Of a DNA stretch of 64,000 nucleotides, positions 33,087-41,029 are shown one piece after another (position 1 is the first letter of the stretch; every line of letters starts with the position of its first letter). The position numbers and the translations under genes are program-made. The notes under the pieces are model-generated. The model was not told the DNA's origin, did not search any database, and saw nothing but the letters and a program-made list of their open reading frames with translations. Source of the DNA: Bog-473 sp963817735 (GTDB lineage Bacteria > Actinomycetota > Acidimicrobiia > Acidimicrobiales > RAAP-2). The stretch covers positions 248,001-312,000 of the forward strand of contig CAWFPP010000001.1 of assembly GCA_963817735.1 (NCBI GenBank), read 5' to 3'.

Positions 33087-34267
33087 TCGGCACCCTCATC
33101 ATCATCATCGTGGTGGTGGCCGTGCTGGCCGTCGCCCTGGGCGGGCTCGCGCTCACCCGGTCCCGTCGTCGTTCCGGCGGCACTACGACGGCGGCACCCC
33201 CCGCCCCGTCCCGCCCGCCTCCGCAGGCGCCGGCTCGAGACGCACCTGCTGGCGGGACCGACACCGTTGAGGCGGAGGCGGAGGCGGAGGCGGAGACGGA
33301 GACGGAGGCTGGGCCTGGGGCCGCCCCGCCGGCAGCCGAGCCAGAGGTTCCCGGTGCGCCGCCGTCCTATCGGAGCCGCCTCGGTGGGGTGCGGGGCCTG
33401 TTCAGCGGAGCCGTGGCCGCATTGCGGTCCGGCCGAATTGACGAGGCCACCTGGGAGTCGCTGGAGGAGGCGCTCATCCGGGCCGACGTGGGTGTCATCA
33501 CGACGGGTGCCCTTCTCGACGAGCTGCGAGCCAAGGTGCAGACGAAGGAGATCAGCGGCGGGGACGACCTGCTCGAGGCCCTGGGGGAATCCATCCGCCA
33601 TTTGCTCGACTCCGTGGGATCGCGGGAGTTGCGTTTTGACGGCCGGGAAGGCCAGCCCGACGTCTGGTTGTTCGTAGGCGTCAACGGCGTGGGGAAGACG
33701 ACGACCATCGGCAAGCTGGCCCGGCGCCAGTCCGCAGCCGGCCACTCGGTGCTGCTCGCCGCGGGAGACACGTTCCGGGCCGCAGCGGCCGACCAACTCG
33801 CCATGTGGGCAGAGCGCACGGGCGCCGAGATCGTCCGTGGCGCGGAGGGGTCGGACCCGAGCGCGATCGTGTTCGACGCGGTACAGCGGGCGGCGGCGCG
33901 AAAGAACGACCTCGTCCTGGCCGACACCGCCGGACGCCTCCACACAAAGGTCAACCTCGTGGAGGAACTGAAGAAGATCCGGCGCGTTGCTGATCGCGAC
34001 CCGGGCAACGTGACGGAGGTACTGCTCGTCCTCGACGCCACCACGGGTCAGAACGGACTGGTCCAGGCCCGTCAGTTCGCCGACGCCGTGGACATCACGG
34101 GGATCGTGCTGACGAAGCTCGACGGCACGGCCAAGGGCGGCATCGTTATCGGGGTCGAGCGCGAGCTTTTCGTTCCGGTCAAGTTGGTGGGACTGGGGGA
34201 GGGCCCCGACGACCTGGTCGACTTCGATTCTGAGGCTTTCGTCGACGCCCTCCTTGCATCCGACTGA
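33083..34267 (+). CDS. ftsY: Signal recognition particle receptor FtsY
   Basis: Membrane-associated SRP GTPase receptor of 394 residues. An N-terminal transmembrane helix (about 2-24), typical of actinobacterial FtsY, precedes a disordered linker with an EA/ET repeat. Then come the N domain and G domain: G1 GVNGVGKTTTIGKLA, LAAGDTFRAAAADQL, DTAGRLHTK and TKLDGTAKGG. GTG 33083 overlaps the preceding stop. It is last in the smc transcription unit. Confidence 0.96.
   Translation: MIGTLIIIIVVVAVLAVALGGLALTRSRRRSGGTTTAAPPAPSRPPPQAPARDAPAGGTDTVEAEAEAEAETETEAGPGAAPPAAEPEVPGAPPSYRSRLGGVRGLFSGAVAALRSGRIDEATWESLEEALIRADVGVITTGALLDELRAKVQTKEISGGDDLLEALGESIRHLLDSVGSRELRFDGREGQPDVWLFVGVNGVGKTTTIGKLARRQSAAGHSVLLAAGDTFRAAAADQLAMWAERTGAEIVRGAEGSDPSAIVFDAVQRAAARKNDLVLADTAGRLHTKVNLVEELKKIRRVADRDPGNVTEVLLVLDATTGQNGLVQARQFADAVDITGIVLTKLDGTAKGGIVIGVERELFVPVKLVGLGEGPDDLVDFDSEAFVDALLASD
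33269..33310 (+). repeat. GAGGCG/GAGACG hexanucleotide repeat in the ftsY linker
   Basis: Four GAGGCG, two GAGACG and one GAGGCT unit in frame, encoding alternating Glu-Ala and Glu-Thr. Confidence 0.9.
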
Positions 34268-34291
34268 GTCCGGCGGCAAGGTGGAGGCGAC

Positions 34292-34615
34292 ATGACCGAC
34301 GAGCGCAACGAGACCAGCAACGGCATCGTCCGGGACGTGCGATCAGACTCGGAGACGGTGATGCCCGAGGCGTCAGGCGGGGGAGGCCGTGGGCCTTTCG
34401 ACCTGAACACGCAGCAGAAGCGGCTCTTGCTCGTGATCCTCGTCGTTCACTTGATCCTCGCCCGATTCACCTTGCGGGACCTCCGCCGCCGGCCGGCCTC
34501 GGCGGTCCGGGGACCCAAGCGACTGTGGCGCGTCTGGGCGACGTTGAACACGACGGGGTCGATCGCCTACTGGGTCGTTGGGCGCCGAAGAGGGGACATC
34601 GACCCGACCGGTTGA
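34292..34615 (+). CDS. Small membrane protein, PLDc_N-like
   Basis: A 107-residue protein with a polar N-terminus and two hydrophobic segments (about 44-58 and 84-97). The end, RLWRVWATLNTTGSIAYWVVGRR, resembles the phospholipase D N-terminal membrane domain found alone in many actinobacteria. No catalytic HKD motif is present. ATG 34292 has a strong GGTGGAGG ribosome binding site. It is convergent with the HNH gene, stops abutting. Confidence 0.65.
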   Translation: MTDERNETSNGIVRDVRSDSETVMPEASGGGGRGPFDLNTQQKRLLLVILVVHLILARFTLRDLRRRPASAVRGPKRLWRVWATLNTTGSIAYWVVGRRRGDIDPTG

Positions 34616-35809
34616 TCAGGCGCCCTCTTTCGAGGTGCGAGGTGTCCGCTCGTCCGTCACCCGGGTCCACAGGGACGAAGGGCGCGACACCATGACCCGG
34701 CCCGTTGGGCCGACGATGGTGAGCTCCTCATTGGCATTCCCGGTCATGGACCAGCCCTTGCGGTGCACCACGCCGTGGTGATGTCGACACACGAGGGCAA
34801 GATTGTCGAGGTCGGTGCGACCGTTCGGTTTCCAAGGGACGATGTGATGCACGTCGGCGAAGGTCACGTTGTCGCAACCGGGGAAGCGGCAATGTCGATC
34901 CCGCCGCATCACTTCCCTTCGCTGGGCATCGTTCGGGAAACGCCGGGCCCGGCCCTCGTACATGGTGTGCCCGACATCGTCGTCGACGGCCACGGCCACA
35001 GTGGCGTCACAGGAGAGCTTGTGCACCGTGGCCACGTCGACCAGGCCGTTGTGCTCGAGCTCACCGGCCAGCTCTGTGGCCTCGGCCTCGTCGTCGACCA
35101 GGGCTTCGAGGGCGACGTGGAGCACCACGAGGTTCGCCCTGGGCGTTCCCGAGCCGTCCCCCCGAGATGCGATGAGCTCGCCGTGGGCCTCGGCGAGCCG
35201 CTCGTCCCAAAGGGTCGTGGCATCGGAGGGGATCTTCTTGGCCCCTGCCTCCAAGACGGCCTTGGTCTCGGCGTATTCGGGAGCCGGCAGCTGGAGCGTC
35301 ATGGTGCGGAAGGTGTCGTTGAAGCGCAGCGAGCGCCGGTCGACCTCAGGACGTGATGCTTCCTTGGACCGGGCCGCCGCCCGCTCGGCGATCGTGCGGG
35401 CGACGTCGGCCAGCTCACGCACCGAATGCTCCTTGGCCCGGTCGCACAGTTCGGGGTCGGTCTCAGGCGTCGCCACGTCGGCCACGGCGCGGACCTTGTC
35501 CAGGGAGACCTCACCGGCACGGAGCGACCTGATGAGATGGGGGATGGCCCGGGCCTTGGCACCCACTCTCGTGTAGGCCCGGGCGGTGGCAGTCGAGACA
35601 CCGAAGCGCTCGGCCGTCCACGCCTCGGTCGAAGTGGCACCCTCTTCGCGATAGGACTGGGACTGCTCGACCTCGCCCAAGTGCACGACGATCTCGCCGT
35701 CGAGGGCCGCCCTTTGGTGGAAGAGCTCGTCGAGTCGGGTCCTGCGTTCGGCGCTCGACAGTGCGTCGGGAGCCCCAGTCGTCGCCACGGCAGAAGATTT
35801 CGCGGGCAT
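34616..35809 (-). CDS. DUF222-HNH endonuclease (13E12 type)
   Basis: A 397-residue protein with an N-terminal helical DUF222 region and a C-terminal HNH nuclease (CRFPGC, then DVHHIVPWKPNGRTDLDN and LVCRHHHGVVH; zinc-type Cys pairs and catalytic His visible). Actinobacterial genomes carry many copies of this family, of which the 13E12 repeats of M. tuberculosis are an example. It interrupts the ftsY-ffh interval with a gene on the opposite strand. No terminal repeats or integrase are evident nearby. Confidence 0.88.
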   Translation of the reverse strand: MPAKSSAVATTGAPDALSSAERRTRLDELFHQRAALDGEIVVHLGEVEQSQSYREEGATSTEAWTAERFGVSTATARAYTRVGAKARAIPHLIRSLRAGEVSLDKVRAVADVATPETDPELCDRAKEHSVRELADVARTIAERAAARSKEASRPEVDRRSLRFNDTFRTMTLQLPAPEYAETKAVLEAGAKKIPSDATTLWDERLAEAHGELIASRGDGSGTPRANLVVLHVALEALVDDEAEATELAGELEHNGLVDVATVHKLSCDATVAVAVDDDVGHTMYEGRARRFPNDAQRREVMRRDRHCRFPGCDNVTFADVHHIVPWKPNGRTDLDNLALVCRHHHGVVHRKGWSMTGNANEELTIVGPTGRVMVSRPSSLWTRVTDERTPRTSKEGA

Positions 35810-35839
35810 CGAAGGGAGAATGGTCGGCCCATCGGGCAG

Positions 35840-36604
35840 TCAGGCCCAGATGATTCGGACCACCTCGGAGAATTGTTGGAGTACCTCGCGGTCTCCTTCG
35901 ATGATCAGATTCTGGGCTTCGGCCCGGTTCCACAACGCCAGATAGAGATCTTCCGCGGTGCCGCTGAGGGTGCACGCCGCGCCGCCGTCCCCGCCGCCAT
36001 GCGAGGCGGAGGTGCGCACGCCATCGGCATCCAGGTGGAGGAGCCAGGCAGCATCAACGTCAGTGCAGCGCACGGCCAACGTGGTCGGGGATTCGGCCCG
36101 CAGCCCCGTGCTGCGCCGCGGGACGAACAGCTGCAGGAGCTCCTCGACCCCGTCGGCGGCGAACGGTGGGTCGAACCTGTCCGCCTCTGCGCCCACGGCG
36201 AGCTGGGTGTCGACGCGGTGGATGGCGGTCTCGTGGGCCTGGCGGCGGCTCCACATGGCACGCGGCGAGGGCGCGGGTAGGAAGGTCCAGCACTGCAGGT
36301 CGTCGGGTGCGGCGACCAGCGCGGCCACGAGGTCGGCGCAGCCCTGCCCGAGCCAGGCGGCGAGGTCCTGATCCGCCGGCCAGGACCCGACGATTTCCTC
36401 GAGGCCCTCGTTCGAGGGGTCGGTCCGGCCGCTCGTGACGTAGCCGGTCGCCCAACGGTGAATGCCGCCCGTGTGGCGGACCAGGTCGCGCACCGTCCAC
36501 TCCGGGCAAGTGGGCACGCCGCCGTCGGGGTCGGCCAGGGCAGCGGCGGCCGCCATGCGTAGTCCCTCGGCCCGCAGTGCGTCGATGTGCGCTTGGATCT
36601 CCAC
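35840..36604 (-). CDS. Maleylpyruvate isomerase-family mycothiol-dependent protein (DinB-like)
   Basis: A 254-residue protein of the MDMPI/TIGR03086 group. The N-terminal DinB-like bundle has VPTCPEWTVRDLVRHTGGIH (residues 30-49) and a second His motif RRQAHETAIHRVD (about 120-132), which together form the metal site. The C-terminal lid domain follows. Relatives use mycothiol as cofactor; the substrate is unknown. GTG 36604 follows the FKBP stop by ten bases, so the two are probably co-transcribed. Confidence 0.85.
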   Translation of the reverse strand: MEIQAHIDALRAEGLRMAAAAALADPDGGVPTCPEWTVRDLVRHTGGIHRWATGYVTSGRTDPSNEGLEEIVGSWPADQDLAAWLGQGCADLVAALVAAPDDLQCWTFLPAPSPRAMWSRRQAHETAIHRVDTQLAVGAEADRFDPPFAADGVEELLQLFVPRRSTGLRAESPTTLAVRCTDVDAAWLLHLDADGVRTSASHGGGDGGAACTLSGTAEDLYLALWNRAEAQNLIIEGDREVLQQFSEVVRIIWA

Positions 36605-36614
36605 CGGCCGCCCG

Positions 36615-37256
36615 CTAGGAGACGTTGAGGAGGTCGATCACGAATACCAGGGTGTCGTTGGCGGCGATGCCCTGCGCGCCCTGAGGTGGCGTGGCTCCGT
36701 AGCCGAGGCTCGGTGGGATGATCAGCTCGCGGCGGCCGCCGACGCGCATGCCGACGACACCCTTGTCCCAGCCGGGAATGACCTGACCCTCGCCGAGCAC
36801 GAAGCTGAAGGGCTGGCCGGTCCACGACGACTGGATGACCTTCCCCGCCGAGTAGGTCGCAAGCACGTATTGCACGGTCACCTGGTCGCCCGGAGCCGCC
36901 TCCTTGCCGGTGCCGACGATGAGGTCGGCACTCTCGAGGCTGGTGGGAGGCGCGCTCGAGGGGACCTTGACCGTCGGCGCCTGCCCCGCGGTGCCGGCAG
37001 GCGAGAGGTCGGAGGCCGGGATGGGGACGGTCGCGTGCAGGGGGCTCGCGGCGGGAATGGTCGTCGTGGACGCGTTGCCACCGCCACCGGTGGTCGTGGA
37101 CGCGTTGCCACCGCCGCTGGTGGTCGTGGATACCTTGGCCGCGCTCGACGGACTGGTCGGCGAGGAGCTGCAGGCGGCGAGGCCGAGCGCACCGGCGCCC
37201 GCCAGCGCGATGGCGGCGATGGCCCGGCGATGCGAGAAGGAACGGGGAACGGGCAT
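36615..37256 (-). CDS. FKBP-type peptidyl-prolyl isomerase lipoprotein
   Basis: A 213-residue exported lipoprotein. The signal peptide ends in the lipobox LGLAACSSS (Cys about residue 30). A Gly/Ser/Thr linker is encoded by a 30-base tandem repeat. The FKBP domain covers about residues 105-213: GDQVTVQYVLATYSAGKV, GQVIPGWDKGVVGMRVGGRREL, PPSLGYG and NDTLVFVIDLLNV. It should assist folding outside the membrane. ATG 37256 is eight bases after TACCGT on the minus strand; longer upstream reading frames are not needed. Confidence 0.92.
   Translation of the reverse strand: MPVPRSFSHRRAIAAIALAGAGALGLAACSSSPTSPSSAAKVSTTTSGGGNASTTTGGGGNASTTTIPAASPLHATVPIPASDLSPAGTAGQAPTVKVPSSAPPTSLESADLIVGTGKEAAPGDQVTVQYVLATYSAGKVIQSSWTGQPFSFVLGEGQVIPGWDKGVVGMRVGGRRELIIPPSLGYGATPPQGAQGIAANDTLVFVIDLLNVS
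37061..37134 (-). repeat. 30-base tandem repeat in the FKBP linker
   Basis: Two nearly identical 30-base units (37061-37090, 37091-37120) and a partial third encode the repeated GGGNASTTT linker. Confidence 0.85.
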
Positions 37257-37264
37257 GGGCCGAG

Positions 37265-37270
37265 ACGGTA
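37265..37270 (-). promoter_or_regulatory. -10 element for the FKBP gene (leaderless)
   Basis: TACCGT on the minus strand, eight bases before ATG 37256. Confidence 0.5.
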
Positions 37271-37459
37271 GCCGTTGGACGTGGCGTCGCAGGGGCAGCG
37301 AGGTGCCGGGGGCGGACCACAACGGAGGGAGCGTTGCCCAGGTCCCCACAGGGGGCGTCGTGCAGGTCGGGAGAACGTCGGCGAGCGTGCGGGCGCCGGG
37401 CTGCGAGCCATCGCACGAAGGTCTTCTGAGCTGGCAGCAGCTCAGGCACACGGCGCCAC

Positions 37460-37465
37460 TAACGT
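37460..37465 (+). promoter_or_regulatory. -10 element for ffh (leaderless)
   Basis: TAACGT, eight bases before ATG 37474. The rest of the 217-base divergent gap shows nothing I can identify. Confidence 0.5.
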
Positions 37466-37473
37466 GAGTGACC

Positions 37474-39033
37474 ATGTTCGACGCGCTCTCCGATCGCCTG
37501 GAGCGGATCTCCACCCGCCTGCGGGGGAAGGGGCGCATCAGCGACGAGGATCTCGACGAGGCGATCAAGGAGATCCGGACCGCCCTCCTCGAAGCCGACG
37601 TCGAGCTCGGCGTGGCCCGCCGGTTCTGTGACGGCATCCGGCTGCGGGTCAGCACAGAGGCGCTCTCCAAGAGCCTGACGCCCGGCCAGCAGGTCGTCCG
37701 GGCGGTCCACGAGGAGCTCGTCGCCGTTCTCGGCGGGGAGACGCTGCACCTGACCTACGCGTCGCGGCCGCCCACGGTCGTGCTCATGGCCGGCCTGCAG
37801 GGCTCGGGCAAGACCACCAACTCGGCCAAGCTCGCCCTCTGGTGGAAGCAGCAGGGCCGCAACCCGTTGCTGGTCGGGGCCGACCTGCAACGTCCCGCCG
37901 CGGTGGAGCAGCTGCGGGTGCTCGGCCAGCAGGCCGGCGTCACCGTCTTCTCGGAGCCAACCGATCCCGTCCGCTGCGCGAAGGCCGGGTTGGAAGAGGC
38001 GCGGCGGCTCGGCCGCGACATCTGCATCATCGACACGGCCGGACGGTTGACCATCGATGCCGAGCTCATGGAGCAGATCCGGGACATCTCGGACGCCACC
38101 CAGCCGCACTACACGTTCCTGGTGATCGACGCCATGATCGGGCAGGATGCGGTGGCCACCGCCAAGGCCTTCCACGACACGCTCGAGCTGAGCGGCGTCA
38201 TCCTGACCAAGCTCGACGGCGACGCCCGGGGCGGTGCCGCGCTGTCGGTCAAGGGCGTGGTGGGCAAGCCCATCGCATTTGCCAGCACGGGCGAGCGACT
38301 GGTCGACTTCGATCTGTTCCACCCGGACCGCATGGCCGACCGGATTCTGGGGATGGGCGACGTCTTGAGCCTGATCGAGCAGGCCGAGCGCACCATGGAC
38401 ACCGACGAGGTGACCAAGAGCGCCACCCGGCTCATGCAGGGCCAGTTCACGCTCGATGACTTCCTGTCCCAGCTGCGCCAGGTCAAGAAGATGGGCTCGC
38501 TGGGCGGCCTCATGCGCCTGATGCCAGGCATGTCCAAAGAGATGCGCCAGGCCGCCGGACAGATCGACGACGGGGAGGTGGCCAAGGTGGAGGCGATCGT
38601 CTGCTCCATGACCCCCGCCGAGCGCAACGACACCGCTCTGCTGGACGGGTCGCGGCGGAGCCGGGTCGCCCGGGGCTCGGGCACCTCCATCCAGGACGTG
38701 AACTCGCTCCTCAAGCAGTTCAAGGAGATGCAGAAGATGATGAAGGGGATGGCCTCGGGCAACATGCCCAACCTCCCCGGCATGCCGAACATGGCCGGGA
38801 TGAGCGGCCGCGCCGCCCGGAAGCTGGCCCAGCAGGGGGCCGCCGGCCTGCCTGCGGCGCCCCCCGGGGCCGACTTCGACATGCTGGCCCAGCTCATGGA
38901 GGAGGGCGGTGAGCTGCCCTCGGGCTTCCCGGGACTGCCCGCGCCGGCCCCCGCCCGGCCCGTCGTCAGCGCCAACAAGGGGACCAAGAAGAAGAAGAAG
39001 GGCGGCCGGGTCACGCCGCCGAAAGGCCGATAG
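37474..39033 (+). CDS. ffh: Signal recognition particle protein Ffh
   Basis: SRP GTPase that binds 4.5S RNA and signal sequences. The 519 residues comprise the N domain, the G domain (G1 GLQGSGKTTNSAKLA, IDTAGRLTID, LTKLDGDARGG) and a Met-rich M domain (FLSQLRQVKKMG, MQKMMKGMASG). The basic tail has a KKKKK run. ATG 37474 matches the conserved FDALSDRLERI start and the leaderless -10. It leads the ffh-rpsP-khpA-rimM-trmD-rplS block. Confidence 0.96.
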   Translation: MFDALSDRLERISTRLRGKGRISDEDLDEAIKEIRTALLEADVELGVARRFCDGIRLRVSTEALSKSLTPGQQVVRAVHEELVAVLGGETLHLTYASRPPTVVLMAGLQGSGKTTNSAKLALWWKQQGRNPLLVGADLQRPAAVEQLRVLGQQAGVTVFSEPTDPVRCAKAGLEEARRLGRDICIIDTAGRLTIDAELMEQIRDISDATQPHYTFLVIDAMIGQDAVATAKAFHDTLELSGVILTKLDGDARGGAALSVKGVVGKPIAFASTGERLVDFDLFHPDRMADRILGMGDVLSLIEQAERTMDTDEVTKSATRLMQGQFTLDDFLSQLRQVKKMGSLGGLMRLMPGMSKEMRQAAGQIDDGEVAKVEAIVCSMTPAERNDTALLDGSRRSRVARGSGTSIQDVNSLLKQFKEMQKMMKGMASGNMPNLPGMPNMAGMSGRAARKLAQQGAAGLPAAPPGADFDMLAQLMEEGGELPSGFPGLPAPAPARPVVSANKGTKKKKKGGRVTPPKGR

Positions 39034-39091
39034 GTCCACTATCTGCCAGAATGGACGGCCAAGACGTCCAGATCAGTGGAGGATGCAGTCC

Positions 39092-39376
39092 GTGGCAGTG
39101 AAGCTCCGCCTCGTGCGGATGGGTAAGAAGAAGCAGCCGACCTACCGGGTCGTCGCCGCCGACAGCCGGTCACCTCGTGATGGCCGGTTCCTCGAGATCG
39201 TGGGCACCTACGCGCCCCGGGGCACGTCGACGGCCGAACCGGAAGCCGTCATCAACATCGACAACGCCAAGGCCGTGAAGTGGCTGGTCGACGGGGCCCA
39301 GCCGACCGAGCGGGTGGAGCGCATCCTCAAGACCTCCGGGGCCTGGGACGAGTTCGCCGCGGCGAGGGCCAAGTGA
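39092..39376 (+). CDS. rpsP: 30S ribosomal protein S16
   Basis: A 94-residue ribosomal protein with AVKLRLVRMGKKKQPTYRVV at its N-terminus. GTG 39092 lies nine bases after GTGGAGG, the best-placed start; an in-frame ATG at 39083 would touch the ribosome binding site. The stop overlaps the next gene (GTGA). Confidence 0.95.
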   Translation: MAVKLRLVRMGKKKQPTYRVVAADSRSPRDGRFLEIVGTYAPRGTSTAEPEAVINIDNAKAVKWLVDGAQPTERVERILKTSGAWDEFAAARAK

Positions 39377-39780
39377 CCGACCTCTACGAAGCGGGCGACA
39401 TCAACCAGTCCGGTGCCTCTGACAGCTACGAGGACGAGGACGAGGACGGGGACGACATCGACATCGACGACGAGGTCGGTGAGGGCAACGAGCTCGGCGA
39501 TGGCGATGGCGATGGCGATGGCGATGGCGACCAGGACGGGGGGACGGCGCTGGCGGTGCTGACCTATCTGGCCCGCTCGTTGTCCAACGACCCGGACTCG
39601 GTGGTCATCGACGCCGAGGACCGCCGGGGTGGCCTGCGGCTCAACCTCCACGTGGCCCCCGACGACATGGGCCGCGTGATTGGGCGCCGTGGTCGCACGG
39701 CCCAGGCCATCCGGACGCTGGTCAACGTGGCGGGCGCCAAGGACGGCATCTCGGCCAGCGTGGACATCGTCGACGACTGA
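39373..39780 (+). CDS. khpA: KH-domain RNA-binding protein KhpA with acidic extension
   Basis: RNA-binding protein (UPF0109). The KH core is at the C-terminus (residues about 60-135): LTYLARSLSNDPDSVVIDAE and the GRVIGRRGRTAQAIRTLV loop (GxxG). Orthologues are about 75-80 residues; this one has 135. The extra N-terminus is highly acidic (DEDEDGDDIDIDDEVGEGNE followed by Gly-Asp repeats). It lies between rpsP and rimM as usual. GTG 39373 overlaps the rpsP stop, so the extension is in the expected frame and position. Confidence 0.9.
   Translation: MTDLYEAGDINQSGASDSYEDEDEDGDDIDIDDEVGEGNELGDGDGDGDGDGDQDGGTALAVLTYLARSLSNDPDSVVIDAEDRRGGLRLNLHVAPDDMGRVIGRRGRTAQAIRTLVNVAGAKDGISASVDIVDD
39496..39531 (+). 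repeat. GGCGAT hexanucleotide repeat in khpA
   Basis: Five perfect GGCGAT units (39496-39525) plus GGCGAC encode the Gly-Asp run of the acidic extension. Confidence 0.92.
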
Positions 39781-39781
39781 T

Positions 39782-40258
39782 CTGCTCAAAGTCGGCCGGG
39801 TCACCAAGGCCCACGGTCTACGCGGCGAGGTCGTCGTCCAGCTCTGGACCGACCAGACCCAGCGTGTCGACCCGGGATCGGAGCTCACTTCGGCTCGTGG
39901 TGTCTTGACGGTCGTGTGGTCCAAGCCGTTCGGCCCGGATCGCTACATCGTGCAGTTCGAGGACGTGCTCGATCGCAGCGCGGCCGACGGCCTGCGTGGC
40001 GTGGAGCTCTCGGCCCCGCCTTTGGACGACGTGGGCCTGGCGGACGTGCTGTGGGTGCACGAGCTCGTGGGGGCCGAAGTGCGGGATGGGATCGGCACGC
40101 CGCTCGGCGTCGTGGCGTCCGTCGAGGCCAACCCTGCCAGTGACCTCATGGTGCTCGAGTCCGGCGGGTTGATCCCGGTCCGCTTCGTCACCGCACACGA
40201 CGCGGCGGCGCGGACCGTCGACGTCGACATCCCCGACGGGCTGCTCGACCTGCAATGA
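39782..40258 (+). CDS. rimM: Ribosome maturation factor RimM
   Basis: 16S rRNA-processing factor of about 158 residues. It has an N-terminal RimM domain (KVGRVTKAHGLRGEVVVQ) and a C-terminal PRC barrel (VLWVHELVGAEV, GLIPVRFVTAHD). No ATG, GTG or TTG lies near the domain start; CTG 39782, one base after the khpA stop, would give LLKVGRV as the expected beginning. Either a rare CTG start or a sequence error is implied. The stop overlaps trmD (ATGA). Confidence 0.9.
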   Translation: MLKVGRVTKAHGLRGEVVVQLWTDQTQRVDPGSELTSARGVLTVVWSKPFGPDRYIVQFEDVLDRSAADGLRGVELSAPPLDDVGLADVLWVHELVGAEVRDGIGTPLGVVASVEANPASDLMVLESGGLIPVRFVTAHDAAARTVDVDIPDGLLDLQ

Positions 40259-41013
40259 GAATCGACGTCTTCACGCTGTTTCCCGACGTGGTGTCCGGCT
40301 ATTGCGGGGCGTCCATTCTCGGCCGTGCCGCCGCGGCCGGCGCGCTCGACGTGCGCGTCCACGACCTGCGCGACGGGGCGCTCGACGTGCACCGCTCGGT
40401 CGACGACAGCCCGTTCGGCGGGGGAGCGGGCATGGTCCTGGCCCCGGACCCCGTCTTCCGCAGCGTGGAGTCCGTGCCGGACCTGCGGCGGCCGCTCTAC
40501 CTCCTCGCACCCGGCGGTCGGCCCTTCGAGCAGGCCGTGGCGACGGAGCTGGCGGACGGTGGCGGGTTCTCCCTCCTGTGCGGCCGCTACGAGGGGGTGG
40601 ACCAGCGGGTGGCCGACCACCTGGTGGACGGCGAGCTGTCCGTGGGCGACTTCGTGCTGGCCGGCGGGGAGCTGGCTGCACTGGTGGTGGTGGAGGCGGT
40701 GGCCCGTCTGCTGCCCGACGTCCTGGGGAACGAGGAGTCGGCCCGGGACGAGAGCTTCGCCGAGGGCCTGCTCGAGTACCCCCAGTACACCCGGCCGGCC
40801 GAGTTCCGGGGCTGGCCGGTGCCCGAGGTGCTCCGATCGGGTGACCACGGCGCGGTGGACGCCTGGCGCCGCTCGCAGGCGCTGCTGCGGACGGCCGCAC
40901 AGCGCCCGGATCTGCTGGCTCGCCTGGTGAGGGACTCGGCGCTCAGTGCCAGCGACGTGCAGGTGCTGTCTGCGCACGGCTACGATGTTCGGTCCGGCAC
41001 TGAGCCGGAGTGA
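40255..41013 (+). CDS. trmD: tRNA (guanine37-N1)-methyltransferase
   Basis: Methylates G37 next to the anticodon. The SPOUT trefoil knot is evident: LYLLAPGGRPF, LLCGRYEGVDQRV, LSVGDFVLAGGELAAL and LEYPQYTRPAEFRGWPVPEVLRSG (split here across positions 179-202). 252 residues, start ATG 40255 coupled to rimM. It precedes rplS as in most bacteria. Confidence 0.96.
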   Translation: MRIDVFTLFPDVVSGYCGASILGRAAAAGALDVRVHDLRDGALDVHRSVDDSPFGGGAGMVLAPDPVFRSVESVPDLRRPLYLLAPGGRPFEQAVATELADGGGFSLLCGRYEGVDQRVADHLVDGELSVGDFVLAGGELAALVVVEAVARLLPDVLGNEESARDESFAEGLLEYPQYTRPAEFRGWPVPEVLRSGDHGAVDAWRRSQALLRTAAQRPDLLARLVRDSALSASDVQVLSAHGYDVRSGTEPE

Positions 41014-41029
41014 CCGAAGGACGCCTCTC

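Noticed and set aside
34616..35809. DUF222-HNH gene as part of an insertion sequence or intein
   Set aside because: No terminal inverted repeats, target duplication, transposase or host-gene split was visible around it.
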